Positions 1-10,947 of a stretch of 64,000 nt of DNA are shown in pieces. The DNA is taken from NCBI RefSeq assembly GCF_022024175.1, contig NZ_CP091794.1, forward strand, positions 1,798,001-1,862,000. Direction: 5' to 3'. The translations under genes and the position numbers were made by a program. Position 1 is the stretch's first letter. The number at the start of each line of letters is the position of its first letter. The notes below the pieces were generated by a model. That model was not told the origin of the DNA, did not search any database, and was given only the letters and a program-made list of their open reading frames with translations. This DNA is from Prevotella communis. GTDB taxonomy: Bacteria; Bacteroidota; Bacteroidia; Bacteroidales; Bacteroidaceae.

Positions 1-633
1 AATCCAGATAATGGTCTGATTGCTCACATAGCCCAGGAAACACAAAGCCACCAAGGCAAGGATGGCAACCAATCCAGGCAAACCAACATAGCGCGAAATG
101 AAATCACCGATATACAAGCCGTGTTCGCCACCCAGACAGAAATGCGACTCGTTGACGATGGGATTTACAAACATGGCAAGAGCCACCGACGACCAAACCG
201 TCAGCAGGGCAATGCAGAAAAACCATTTCAGCAAAGACACTCTGTAGGCGCGCATCAGGGCAAGTGAAAGCATCACCAGGAACAAGGGAATACCGAAGGC
301 AGCCAGGCCGAAACATCTGTTCATGAAGTAATACGACATCCATGCACCTAAGCTACCGATGGCATTCTTGAAGAGTTCGTTCTGGTTCTCCATATCACCA
401 GAACGCAAGTTCTCTATGATACTCTGATCATAAGCTCCTGTAGTAAAAAAGGATACAAACGACCAAGCCATACAGATGGAGATGGCCAATAATATGATGC
501 CGAGAAAGAAATGTACTTTCTCACTCCTTGTAAAATCCAAGATTTTTGAAAAGCCCGTTGCTTCACCCAAGGTTGTAGTATTAGCTTTATTCTGACTTCT
601 TTTAGTCTTTTTCTTGTCTGTATTCCGTGACAT
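1..633 (-). CDS. ftsK: FtsK/SpoIIIE DNA translocase, N-terminal part (truncated by window edge)
   Basis: Reading leftward from the ATG at 633 the frame stays open to base 1 (211 codons), so only the N-terminus is present. A short Lys/Arg-rich start is followed by four hydrophobic segments at about residues 40-62, 95-125, 130-153 and 178-205. This is the four-helix membrane domain that anchors FtsK at the division septum; the linker and the ATPase motor lie outside the window. FtsK pumps DNA during chromosome segregation and helps resolve dimers. A TACCTTTG -7 box lies upstream at 661-668, divergent from the exonuclease gene. Without the motor domain the family rests on the membrane pattern and its resemblance to Bacteroidales FtsK N-termini, so another four-helix membrane protein is not fully excluded. 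Confidence 0.82.
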   Translation of the reverse strand, partial: MSRNTDKKKTKRSQNKANTTTLGEATGFSKILDFTRSEKVHFFLGIILLAISICMAWSFVSFFTTGAYDQSIIENLRSGDMENQNELFKNAIGSLGAWMSYYFMNRCFGLAAFGIPLFLVMLSLALMRAYRVSLLKWFFCIALLTVWSSVALAMFVNPIVNESHFCLGGEHGLYIGDFISRYVGLPGLVAILALVALCFLGYVSNQTIIWI

Positions 634-660
634 TTTCTTTATTATTCGTTAATTCTTTTG

Positions 661-668
661 CAAAGGTA
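661..668 (-). promoter_or_regulatory. -7 box of ftsK promoter
   Basis: The complement reads TACCTTTG, matching the Bacteroidetes -7 consensus TAnnTTTG. Transcription would start near 655, giving a leader of about 20 nt before the ftsK ATG. No clear -33 TTTG lies at the usual spacing. Confidence 0.55.
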
Positions 669-712
669 GAAAATAAATATGAATTAAAGTATAAGATTTA
701 TGAAATATTTTG

Positions 713-720
713 TATTTTTG
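713..720 (+). promoter_or_regulatory. -7 box of exonuclease-rlmI-tilS promoter
   Basis: TATTTTTG fits TAnnTTTG and lies 20 nt before the ATG at 741. An AGGAAAG ribosome-binding-like stretch (731-737) sits between them. No convincing -33 box was seen. Confidence 0.55.
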
Positions 721-740
721 CACCTCGAAAAGGAAAGAAG

Positions 741-1394
741 ATGCTTAAAACAATATACAACAAGTACGATAAGGCATTGATTTCATCGCTTCCCATAGCG
801 CAATTCCAAGGGAAAATCATTGTCGTTCTAACGCCAGGAGAAACAGAAAAAGCTGTGCGTTTCCTATTGTCGCAACCTATACTGGGCTTCGACACAGAGA
901 CGCGTCCGTCTTTCAGAAAAGGTCATCAGCATAAAGTTTCCCTCCTGCAGGTGGCCACACCAGACATCTGTTTTCTGTTCAGGCTCAACTATACGGGACT
1001 GACAGACTCACTCATCCAGCTCCTGGAAGACGAGAGTGTATTGAAGATTGGTCTCTCGTGGCACGATGACATCAACTCACTCCATAAGCTCAAGGAATTC
1101 AAAATGGGCAGATTCATCGACATCCAACATCATGCCAAAGAACTGGGTATCGAGGATTTGAGTCTGCAGAAAATCTATGCCAACCTGTTTGACCAGAAAA
1201 TCAGCAAACGCCAGCAATTGAGCAACTGGGAAGCCGACATCCTGACAGACAAGCAGAAGTCCTATGCTGCTACCGATGCATGGGCATGCATACAAATATA
1301 CAACGAGATTATAAGACTCAAAGAGACAAGGGATTACAAACTAATTATTAAAGCAGAAGATAAGAATGAAGCAAGTATATCTGAAAAGGGGTAA
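741..1394 (+). CDS. 3'-5' exonuclease domain protein (DEDDy, RNase D-like)
   Basis: This 217-residue protein carries the three DEDDy exonuclease motifs: FDTET (Asp51, Glu53), SWHDD (about 106-110) and YAATD (Tyr175, Asp179). These residues bind the two metals that cleave 3' ends of nucleic acid. It lacks the HRDC domains of full RNase D and resembles the short stand-alone exonucleases common in Bacteroidetes, so the substrate is uncertain. The frame is open further upstream, but ATG 741 is chosen because an AGGAAAG stretch and a -7 box precede it, and the extra residues lie over the promoter. Its 3' end overlaps rlmI by 29 bp, suggesting translational coupling. Confidence 0.88.
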   Translation: MLKTIYNKYDKALISSLPIAQFQGKIIVVLTPGETEKAVRFLLSQPILGFDTETRPSFRKGHQHKVSLLQVATPDICFLFRLNYTGLTDSLIQLLEDESVLKIGLSWHDDINSLHKLKEFKMGRFIDIQHHAKELGIEDLSLQKIYANLFDQKISKRQQLSNWEADILTDKQKSYAATDAWACIQIYNEIIRLKETRDYKLIIKAEDKNEASISEKG

Positions 1395-2535
1395 AGAAGA
1401 AAGTCTGTTACGTTTCCATCCATGGGTTTTCTCAGGTGCCATCCATCATCTTGACGATGGCATTGAGGAGGGCGACGTGGTACGTGTCGTATCAGAAAAG
1501 GGCGTTTTCATCGCTGTAGGTCACTATCAGCAAGGCTCTATTTCCGTACGCGTACTCACCTTTAATGATGTAGAAATAGATGACGCTTTCTGGCACTCTC
1601 GCATTCAGTCGGCCCTCAACATGCGTCAGGACATCGGGTTGGCCAACAGTAGCAATACCAATGCCTTCCGATTGGTGCATGGTGAAGGTGACTTGCTACC
1701 AGGACTGATTATCGACGTCTATGATAAGACCGCCGTGATGCAGGCTCATAGCATTGGCATGCACATGTCGCGCCACGCTATTGCAAAAGCCCTGGCTGAG
1801 GTCATGAAGGGTCGTATTGAGAATATCTACTACAAGAGTGAGACCACCCTACCCTTTATGGAGCCCGAGAATGGATTCCTGCTTGGTAATAGTGATGATA
1901 ACATCGCCATTGAAAACGGCCTGCGTTTCTATGTGGACTGGCTCCGTGGCCAGAAGACCGGTTTCTTCGTGGACCAGCGCGAGAACCGCGCTTTGCTGGA
2001 AAAATATGCCAAGGGTAAGCGTGTTCTCAATATGTTCTGCTATACAGGTGGTTTCTCGTTCTACGCCATGCGCGGTGGTGCCCAGCTGGTACACTCTGTC
2101 GACAGTTCTGCCAAGGCTTTCGAGCTGACCCGTCGCAATGTAGAACTCAACTTCCCTGGCGACCCACGTCATGAGGCTTTCTGTGAGGATGCCTTCAAGT
2201 ATTTGGACAGCTCATCACACACTTACGATCTCATTATCCTTGACCCACCAGCTTTTGCAAAGCATCGTGGAGCGCTGCATAATGCTTTGAAGGGATACAC
2301 CCGTCTGAATGAGAAGGCATTCGAGAAGATTGAGAAAGGTGGCATCCTGTTCACATTCTCCTGCTCTCAGGTGGTCTCCAAGGATCATTTCCGCAATGCC
2401 GTATTCACGGCTGCAGCACAGGCCAAGCGCAAGGTGCGCATCCTGCACCAGTTGCACCAGCCTGCTGATCACCCCATCAATATCTACCACCCAGAGGGTG
2501 AGTATCTGAAGGGCCTCGTACTCTATGTTGAATAA
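1366..2535 (+). CDS. rlmI: class I rRNA methyltransferase, RlmI-like
   Basis: This 389-residue protein is the usual size for the RlmI/YccW family, which makes 5-methylcytosine in 23S rRNA. The first 75 or so residues form a PUA-type RNA-binding domain (KRGKEESLLRFHPWVFSGAI). The Rossmann methyltransferase part includes the SAM-binding stretch VLNMFCYTGGFSFYAM and the DPPAFAK motif. The ATG lies inside the exonuclease gene, and the 3' end overlaps tilS by 11 bp, so the three genes form one RNA-processing and RNA-modification operon. The exact target base in this lineage is inferred from the family. Confidence 0.88.
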   Translation: MKQVYLKRGKEESLLRFHPWVFSGAIHHLDDGIEEGDVVRVVSEKGVFIAVGHYQQGSISVRVLTFNDVEIDDAFWHSRIQSALNMRQDIGLANSSNTNAFRLVHGEGDLLPGLIIDVYDKTAVMQAHSIGMHMSRHAIAKALAEVMKGRIENIYYKSETTLPFMEPENGFLLGNSDDNIAIENGLRFYVDWLRGQKTGFFVDQRENRALLEKYAKGKRVLNMFCYTGGFSFYAMRGGAQLVHSVDSSAKAFELTRRNVELNFPGDPRHEAFCEDAFKYLDSSSHTYDLIILDPPAFAKHRGALHNALKGYTRLNEKAFEKIEKGGILFTFSCSQVVSKDHFRNAVFTAAAQAKRKVRILHQLHQPADHPINIYHPEGEYLKGLVLYVE

Positions 2536-3841
2536 AGTTAGGCAGTATATCTCCGAACATCGTTTGCTGGATGCAGACAAACGCTATCTGGTGGCCCTCA
2601 GTGGTGGCGCCGATAGCGTCTGTCTGCTTCTTGTTTTAAAACAACTGGGTTATCAGGTGGAGGCCGCCCATTGTAATTTCCTGTTGCGTGGCGACGAGAG
2701 CCATCGTGACGAAGCCTTTGTCCAGACGCTCTGCAACGAGCACGATATCCCCTTCCATGTCATCCATTTCGACACACGCACTTACGCCCAATTGCATAAG
2801 GTCAGCATCGAGATGGCAGCCCGCGACCTGCGTTATCAGTATTTCGAGAATCTCAGACGTGATATTCAGGCAGAGGGTATCTGCGTGGCCCATCACCAGG
2901 ACGATTCCGTAGAGACCATACTCATGAATCTGATACGTGGAACAGGTATTCACGGACTCTCAGGCATCAAGCCTCGCAATGGTTTTATTCTCCGTCCCCT
3001 GCTCTGTGTCAGTCGCAAGGAGATTGAAGCATGGCTGGCCGGGCAACATCTGACTTATGTCACCGACTCCACCAATCTGGAGGCCGATGTGGTACGCAAC
3101 AAACTGCGTTTGAACGTCATTCCACAACTGCAAGCCATCACGCCGAGTGCCGTCGGCAATATTCTCCAGACGGCCCAACACATTAGCGAGGCTACCACCG
3201 TCTATGACCATTATATGCAGGAGGCCATTGGCCGCCTGGTAGATAATGATTCCATCCCTATCGACACTCTGCTTCAGGAGCCATCTCCCGAAAGTATCCT
3301 GCACCAGTGGCTCAGTCCCCTCGGCTTCACTTCCGCCTTGATTGAGAACATCTGGCAGTCGGTAGCCACATCACAGTCGGGCGCAGAGTGGTATTCATCC
3401 ACCCATCAGCTCACCATCTGTCGCGGCAAACTTATCGTGGAACCCAAACAGGCAGAGCGCCCTACCCTACGTATTCCTGAGACTGGAGTATATATCTACG
3501 ATGACAACACCAAAATACGTTTATCAACGAAAGAAGGTGCCAATATCATCCCAACACCTACTATCGCCTGTCTAGATGCTGAGAAAGTAAAATTTCCTGT
3601 TATTTTACGACCTGTTGAAAAAGGTGATCGTTTCACGCCCTATGGCATGAAAGGTTCAAAACTTATCAGCGACTATCTCACCGACCTACATCTCTCCGTC
3701 TTCGAGAAACGTCGCACCCTGGTATTATGCCAGTCTGATGGCACCATCCTCTGGCTCGCAGGCTACCGCCCAGATGCCCATTTCTGCGTCACTTCATCTA
3801 CCCACTCCACCCTTATTATTACACTGGAGATACAAGAATAA
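2525..3841 (+). CDS. tilS: tRNA(Ile)-lysidine synthetase
   Basis: TilS uses ATP to attach lysine to C34 of tRNA-Ile(CAU), so that it reads AUA codons and accepts isoleucine. The PP-loop SGGADS is at residues 26-31, followed by the typical AAHCNFLLRGDESHRDE stretch. The C-terminal third, with VILRPVEKGDRFTPYGMKGSKLISDYL, matches the TilS C-terminal domain. At 438 residues it is a normal full-length enzyme. It starts inside the rlmI 3' end and runs convergent to the EamA gene, with only 19 bp between stop codons. Confidence 0.95.
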   Translation: MLNKVRQYISEHRLLDADKRYLVALSGGADSVCLLLVLKQLGYQVEAAHCNFLLRGDESHRDEAFVQTLCNEHDIPFHVIHFDTRTYAQLHKVSIEMAARDLRYQYFENLRRDIQAEGICVAHHQDDSVETILMNLIRGTGIHGLSGIKPRNGFILRPLLCVSRKEIEAWLAGQHLTYVTDSTNLEADVVRNKLRLNVIPQLQAITPSAVGNILQTAQHISEATTVYDHYMQEAIGRLVDNDSIPIDTLLQEPSPESILHQWLSPLGFTSALIENIWQSVATSQSGAEWYSSTHQLTICRGKLIVEPKQAERPTLRIPETGVYIYDDNTKIRLSTKEGANIIPTPTIACLDAEKVKFPVILRPVEKGDRFTPYGMKGSKLISDYLTDLHLSVFEKRRTLVLCQSDGTILWLAGYRPDAHFCVTSSTHSTLIITLEIQE

Positions 3842-3860
3842 TTCAAATCTCCAAGAAGCA

Positions 3861-4778
3861 CTAATGACTTCCAATATATAAGAATATCATTCCAAGGAGA
3901 ACCAATGCCAGGTCAACAGCCTTAGCCTTCAGGTTCTTCTCGCGGAAGAACATCGCCCCACAAAGGAACGACACGATGACCGAACCACGACGTACCATTG
4001 ACACGATACTGATCATGGCCTCTGGCAAAGAGAGCGAATAGAAATACATGAAGTCGGCCGTGGACAAGAACACGCTGACGCCAATGATAGCCCAGTCCCA
4101 GTGGAAAGGCGTTGTCTGATTGTGTTTTGGCCACCACAAGAGCAGTAACATCACCAGCATCATGAAACACTGGTAGATATTATACCACGATTGAACCATC
4201 ATACGATCCAGTCCTACACCACCCTGACCTGCTGGTGCCATCAGATACTTATCGTACAGGCCGCTGACAGCTCCCAGCGCAGCAGCGCCTACAATCATAT
4301 ATATCCAATGATCATGCTTGAAGTCGATACCTTCCTTCTTTCCGCTACGACTGAGCAACAGGAATGATATGACAGCAAGTGACACACCCACCCATTGCCA
4401 CACATTCAGTCGCTCGCCAAAGAACAGTAACGCACCTACCAGCACCATCACCGGTCGCGTGGCGTTGATAGGTCCAACGATGGTAAGCGGCAGATGCTTC
4501 ATACCGAAATAGCCCAGTATCCATGAAGAGAGTACGATAAGTGCTTTCAACACGATAAACTTATGAACCTCCCAACCACCACTGGCCACATGGAAGATGC
4601 TGCCATCAAGCATATCCGTCATACCGCTCAATAGGATAAACGGCAGGAATATCAGCGATGAGAACAGCGTGTTAAGAAACAAAATTGGAATGACGGCGTT
4701 ATCCTTCAATGCCTTTTTCTTCAGGGAATCATAGATACCCAAAAAGGCAGCCGACAAAAATGCTAAGATTAACCACAT
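3861..4778 (-). CDS. EamA/DMT-family transporter
   Basis: This 305-residue inner-membrane protein has about ten hydrophobic segments in two repeats of five, the layout of drug/metabolite transporters of the EamA class. GPINATRPVMVLVGALLFFGERL is the conserved stretch at the end of the first repeat, and VSMVRRGSVIVSFLCGAMFFREKNL is its counterpart in the second. The substrate cannot be read from the sequence. It is the last gene of the ligA-B3/4-truA operon, 2 bp after truA. Confidence 0.85.
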   Translation of the reverse strand: MWLILAFLSAAFLGIYDSLKKKALKDNAVIPILFLNTLFSSLIFLPFILLSGMTDMLDGSIFHVASGGWEVHKFIVLKALIVLSSWILGYFGMKHLPLTIVGPINATRPVMVLVGALLFFGERLNVWQWVGVSLAVISFLLLSRSGKKEGIDFKHDHWIYMIVGAAALGAVSGLYDKYLMAPAGQGGVGLDRMMVQSWYNIYQCFMMLVMLLLLWWPKHNQTTPFHWDWAIIGVSVFLSTADFMYFYSLSLPEAMISIVSMVRRGSVIVSFLCGAMFFREKNLKAKAVDLALVLLGMIFLYIGSH

Positions 4779-4780
4779 AA

Positions 4781-5505
4781 TTAATATTTAATATCTACTA
4801 GGAAAAGGGCATTGCCCGGCATCGACTCGCCAGCCTCCGTACGGCGTTTGCCCTCTATCACACGACGAAAATCATCTATTGTCATTCTACCCCGGCCAAC
4901 CTCAATCAACGTACCGACAACGGCACGCACCATATTACGCAGGAATCTGTTGGCCGAAATCTCGAAATACCATGTTGACGGGGATGTCTGATGCCACTCA
5001 GCACACGTCACCTTACAGAGCGTAGTCTTCACATCTGCATGACTCTTGCAGAAAGCACCAAAATCTTCATACTCCAGGAGCATCCGTGCTGCCTCGTTCA
5101 TCTTTTGGAAATCCAGCGGATAATGTAATTCGCAGGAATAATGACGCGCAAAAGGAGACTTTACTGTATGTACATAATAATAATAGGTGCGCGAGGTAGC
5201 AGAGAACCGGGCATGCAAGTCATCGCTGACAGGTTCTACTTTCTGCACAGCGATATCCTGTGGCAGCAGTTTGTTCAACTTATATGCCAACTGTTTGCAA
5301 TCAACAGCAGACTCCGTATCGAAATGAGCCACCATCATCTTGGCATGCACCCCCGCATCCGTACGTCCGGCACCGGTAATCTGTATCTCTTCGCGAAGCA
5401 ATAGCGACAAGCCCCGCTGCAGTTCACCTTGCACAGAGATACCATTAGGCTGTACCTGCCATCCGTGGAAACGTGTTCCATCGTAACTCAGTGTTATAAA
5501 ATATC

Positions 5506-5509
<4 letters not shown>
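4781..5509 (-). CDS. truA: tRNA pseudouridine synthase A
   Basis: TruA converts uridines 38-40 of tRNA anticodon stems to pseudouridine. The catalytic aspartate is Asp51 in the signature [10 protein letters not shown]. The N-terminus ([14 protein letters not shown]) and the C-terminal [21 protein letters not shown] block are classic. The 242-residue length is standard. The start overlaps the stop of the upstream B3/4 gene by 4 bp, which implies coupled translation. Confidence 0.96.
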
Positions 5510-8186
<2,677 letters not shown>

Positions 8187-8194
8187 TCAATCCG

Positions 8195-8202
8195 CAAAAT
8201 TA
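8195..8202 (-). promoter_or_regulatory. -7 box of ligA operon
   Basis: The complement reads TAATTTTG, fitting TAnnTTTG, 20 nt upstream of the ligA ATG. A CAAA (TTTG on the minus strand) at 8226-8229 gives a rather long 23-bp spacer, so only the -7 box is claimed. Confidence 0.5.
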
Positions 8203-8241
8203 CAAAAAATATACCGCTAACAACACAAAACGCGCAAAAAA

Positions 8242-8273
8242 TTTGTATGATTAAAGAAAAAACGGTAAATTTG
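8242..8273 (+). promoter_or_regulatory. complete Bacteroidetes promoter before the 8280 gene
   Basis: TTTG (8242-8245) and TAAATTTG (8266-8273) are separated by exactly 20 bp, the consensus spacing. The start of transcription would fall at about 8278-8280, on top of the best start codon, so the message is probably leaderless or nearly so. Confidence 0.7.
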
Positions 8274-8279
8274 CAGATT

Positions 8280-8879
8280 ATGAAACCAAATCAAAGAAAA
8301 ATAAGTACTCAGGATAAGAAAAAACTGATTACATCGGCATGCGTGACATTCATCATTGGCTTTGCCGGTGTGGGCATTATCAGTCTGTTCACCAACACTA
8401 ACGAGAACGATACCGCACAGGCACAAGCACCTATTGAGACCGTCCAGGAGCCCCAGCCCAAGGAGCAATTCGACGATAGCAAGGTGCAGGAATTCAAGAG
8501 CCAGCTGGAAAGCGACAATCTGCTCTACGTCTATGTTGACAACATGTACGAGTGGCTTCAGGACAGTATCAACGCATCCCATTGTGATTCCACCTTTATC
8601 AATCTGGTCAATGGCTATCATGATATCGTGACGATGCTGGGCGAAGGAAAACTTGAGGAGGTGATCCAATACCAGAATGAGCATCAGGTGCTCAGCGACA
8701 ACCATCTGTGGCAGATTCGTGCTGCATACAAAGGCTGGCGTGACGAGTCAGGCGAACACGAATACGATGCCAACAGCAGCAAGGAGGCCAAGGCGCAGTT
8801 TGAGCGCGACTACAAGGACATCGTGTCCTTCAATGAGATATACATGATACACGAAGGAAAAACAGAAATAGCAGAGTAA
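8280..8879 (+). CDS. membrane-anchored protein of unknown function
   Basis: I do not recognise this 199-residue protein. A Lys-rich N-terminus ([14 protein letters not shown]) precedes one hydrophobic segment at about residues 18-38, then an acidic soluble domain, so it is probably anchored in the inner membrane with the domain outside. The rest is helical and rich in charged residues with no motif I can name. ATG 8280 is chosen because an upstream in-frame ATG lies inside the promoter. The nearest downstream methionine is well inside the soluble domain. It is followed by trmD after 14 bp and probably shares its transcript. Confidence 0.7.
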   Translation: MKPNQRKISTQDKKKLITSACVTFIIGFAGVGIISLFTNTNENDTAQAQAPIETVQEPQPKEQFDDSKVQEFKSQLESDNLLYVYVDNMYEWLQDSINASHCDSTFINLVNGYHDIVTMLGEGKLEEVIQYQNEHQVLSDNHLWQIRAAYKGWRDESGEHEYDANSSKEAKAQFERDYKDIVSFNEIYMIHEGKTEIAE

Positions 8880-8893
8880 ACACACATTTTTAT

Positions 8894-9571
8894 ATGCGAA
8901 TAGACATTATTACCGTACTGCCCGAGATGCTCGAGGGCTTTGTACACGAATCTATATTGGCACGTGCCGAGAAAAAAGGACTGGCCGAAATACGCCTTCA
9001 TAATCTGCGTGACTATACACTCGACAAATGGCGCCGCGTAGACGACTATCCCTATGGCGGTAGTGCCGGTATGGTGATGCAATGCGAGCCAATTGACCGT
9101 TGCATCACAGCCTTGAAAGCAGAACGCGACTACGACGAAGTCATTTTCACCTCACCCGACGGTGAGCGCTTCGACCAACATATGGCCAATGAACTGTCGC
9201 TCAAAGGCAACCTTATCATCCTGGCAGGTCATTACAAGGGTATTGACCAGCGCGTGCGCGACCACCTGATTACCCGCGAAATATCTATTGGCGATTTCGT
9301 GCTTACGGGTGGAGAACTCGTTGCTGCGATGATTGCCGATGCTGTGGTACGCGTAGTACCAGGCGTCATTGGCGACGAACAAAGTGCCCTCTCCGACTGT
9401 TTCCAGGACGACATCCTCGCAGCGCCTATCTACACCCGTCCTGCCGACTATAAAGGCTGGAAAGTGCCCGATATCCTGCTGAGCGGTAACGAAGCAAAGA
9501 TACGCGACTGGGAAATGGAACAAGCCATGGAGCGTACCAAGCGACTGCGTCCTGACCTGCTGAAAAAATAA
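8894..9571 (+). CDS. trmD: tRNA (guanine-37-N1)-methyltransferase
   Basis: TrmD methylates G37 next to the anticodon using SAM, which prevents frameshifting. Sequence signatures include [15 protein letters not shown] at the start, [16 protein letters not shown], the knotted-fold SAM site [12 protein letters not shown], and [15 protein letters not shown]. The 225-residue length is normal. It runs toward the ribosomal operon, with an intrinsic terminator at 9600-9629 between them. Confidence 0.97.
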   Translation: MRIDIITVLPEMLEGFVHESILARAEKKGLAEIRLHNLRDYTLDKWRRVDDYPYGGSAGMVMQCEPIDRCITALKAERDYDEVIFTSPDGERFDQHMANELSLKGNLIILAGHYKGIDQRVRDHLITREISIGDFVLTGGELVAAMIADAVVRVVPGVIGDEQSALSDCFQDDILAAPIYTRPADYKGWKVPDILLSGNEAKIRDWEMEQAMERTKRLRPDLLKK

Positions 9572-9599
9572 TCAGATTATTAAAGTTGAAACAATAAAG

Positions 9600-9629
9600 A
9601 ATCCCAGCCACCTGACAGTGACTGGGATT
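9600..9629. terminator. bidirectional intrinsic terminator between trmD and rplI
   Basis: AATCCCAG (9600-9607) pairs with CTGGGATT (9622-9629), and an inner CAC/GTG pair extends the stem. It lies between convergent genes and has A/T-rich flanks on both sides, so it can end transcription from either direction. Confidence 0.75.
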
Positions 9630-9666
9630 TGCGTTGTAATATCAATGATATTGCTTTACAGCGAAC

Positions 9667-10185
9667 TTACTCAGCTACGGGAGCCTCTGCTTCCTGAGCA
9701 GGAGCCTCTTCAACAGCAGGAGCTGCTACTTCCTCAGCGGGAGCACCCTCGGCAACAACCTTAACGGGAATCTCAGCGCTTACTTCCTTGTGGAAGCGAA
9801 CAACAGCAACATAGTCGCCAACCTTCTTAATATCCTTCAGGACGATGATCTTACGATCAACTTCCTTGCCCAGCTTAGCGAGCTCCTCAGCAACGGTCAT
9901 GTTAGTAACAGAACCATAGAGCTGACCAGTAGCGCTAACCTTAGCAGCGATAGTAAGTGCAACACCCTCGAGAGCGGCAGCCTTCTCTTCAGCGGCAGCC
10001 TTCAGAGCAGCCAACTTGTGAGCCTGCTGCTTCAGGTTCTCAGCGAGAATCTTCTTAGCAGAGGGAGAAGCGATAACGGCCTTACCCTGAGGAATCAGGT
10101 AGTTACGGCCATAACCCGACTTAACATTTACGATATCGTTCTTGAATCCCAAGCCGATAACATCTTCTTTCAAAATCAATTCCAT
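9667..10185 (-). CDS. rplI: 50S ribosomal protein L9
   Basis: The N-terminal domain has the L9 signature (GLGFKNDIVNVKSGYGRNYLIPQGKA), followed by the long linking helix and the C-terminal rRNA-binding domain. At 172 residues it is about 20 longer than the E. coli protein because of an Ala/Glu/Pro-rich tail (about residues 147-172), common in Bacteroidetes. It is the last gene of rpsF-rpsR-rplI, 18 bp after rpsR. Confidence 0.96.
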   Translation of the reverse strand: MELILKEDVIGLGFKNDIVNVKSGYGRNYLIPQGKAVIASPSAKKILAENLKQQAHKLAALKAAAEEKAAALEGVALTIAAKVSATGQLYGSVTNMTVAEELAKLGKEVDRKIIVLKDIKKVGDYVAVVRFHKEVSAEIPVKVVAEGAPAEEVAAPAVEEAPAQEAEAPVAE

Positions 10186-10203
10186 TCTTGCGTCCTCCTT
10201 TGT

Positions 10204-10470
10204 TTATTTCATCAAATCGGTTACGTAAGGCAGCAATGCAATCTGACGTGCACGCTTAACGGCCTGAGCCACACGGCGCTGGTACTTCAGAGAGGTACCG
10301 GTGATGCGACGGGGCAGAATCTTACCCTGCTCGTTCAGGAACTTCTTCAGGAACTCGGGATCTTTGTAGTCGATGTACTTGATACCGCTCTTCTTGAAAC
10401 GACAGTACTTCTTCTTCTTTGTATCGATAGAAGGAGCAGTCAAATAACGGATTTCACTCTGTTCTGCCAT
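10204..10470 (-). CDS. rpsR: 30S ribosomal protein S18
   Basis: This 88-residue basic protein contains the S18 core ([39 protein letters not shown]). It binds 16S rRNA as a heterodimer with S6, which is encoded just upstream with a 3-bp gap. The N-terminus lacks the four-cysteine zinc motif seen in some S18 paralogues. Confidence 0.97.
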   Translation of the reverse strand: MAEQSEIRYLTAPSIDTKKKKYCRFKKSGIKYIDYKDPEFLKKFLNEQGKILPRRITGTSLKYQRRVAQAVKRARQIALLPYVTDLMK

Positions 10471-10473
10471 AAT

Positions 10474-10818
10474 TTAAGCCTCCTCTTTTTTACCAAGCTT
10501 GCTACGACGCTTCTCAGCATATTCAGCAGCATACTTGTCAAGTTTAACAGTCTGGAAACGGATAACCTTCTCGTCACGACGATAGGCAGTCTCCAATGTC
10601 TTAATCACAGCTGGCTCAGCGTTGAATTCGATGAGGAAATAGAAGCCAGAGGTCTTCTTCTCAATCTGGTAAGCCAGTTTCTTCAATCCCCAGGCCTCTT
10701 CGTTCACGATCTCAGCGCCTTTGTCGGCGAGAACCTTCTTGAACTTAGCGACCGTTTCCTTTGTCTGTTCGTCAGACAAAACGGGAGTTAAAATGAAAAC
10801 GGTTTCGTACTTATTCAT
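10474..10818 (-). CDS. rpsF: 30S ribosomal protein S6
   Basis: This 114-residue protein starts with the S6 signature [17 protein letters not shown] and has [23 protein letters not shown] in the middle. It is the first gene of the operon. A complete promoter lies at 10867-10897, giving a leader of about 42 nt that could hold the S6-S18 autoregulatory site known in other bacteria; I did not see a clear fold there. Confidence 0.97.
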   Translation of the reverse strand: MNKYETVFILTPVLSDEQTKETVAKFKKVLADKGAEIVNEEAWGLKKLAYQIEKKTSGFYFLIEFNAEPAVIKTLETAYRRDEKVIRFQTVKLDKYAAEYAEKRRSKLGKKEEA

Positions 10819-10866
10819 ACGTTTAATTAAAAAGTTAAAATAATATTATTTTGCAAAATGCGGGCG

Positions 10867-10897
10867 CAAAGGTACGACTTTTTCGTGAATTAACAAA
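10867..10897 (-). promoter_or_regulatory. promoter of rpsF-rpsR-rplI
   Basis: On the minus strand TTTG (10894-10897) is followed after 19 bp by TACCTTTG (10867-10874). This matches the Bacteroidetes consensus in both boxes and spacing. The predicted start is near 10861. Confidence 0.75.
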
Positions 10898-10947
10898 ACT
10901 TTTCGTACTTTTACGCCCACAATTTAACATATTATATGAGATTTGGG

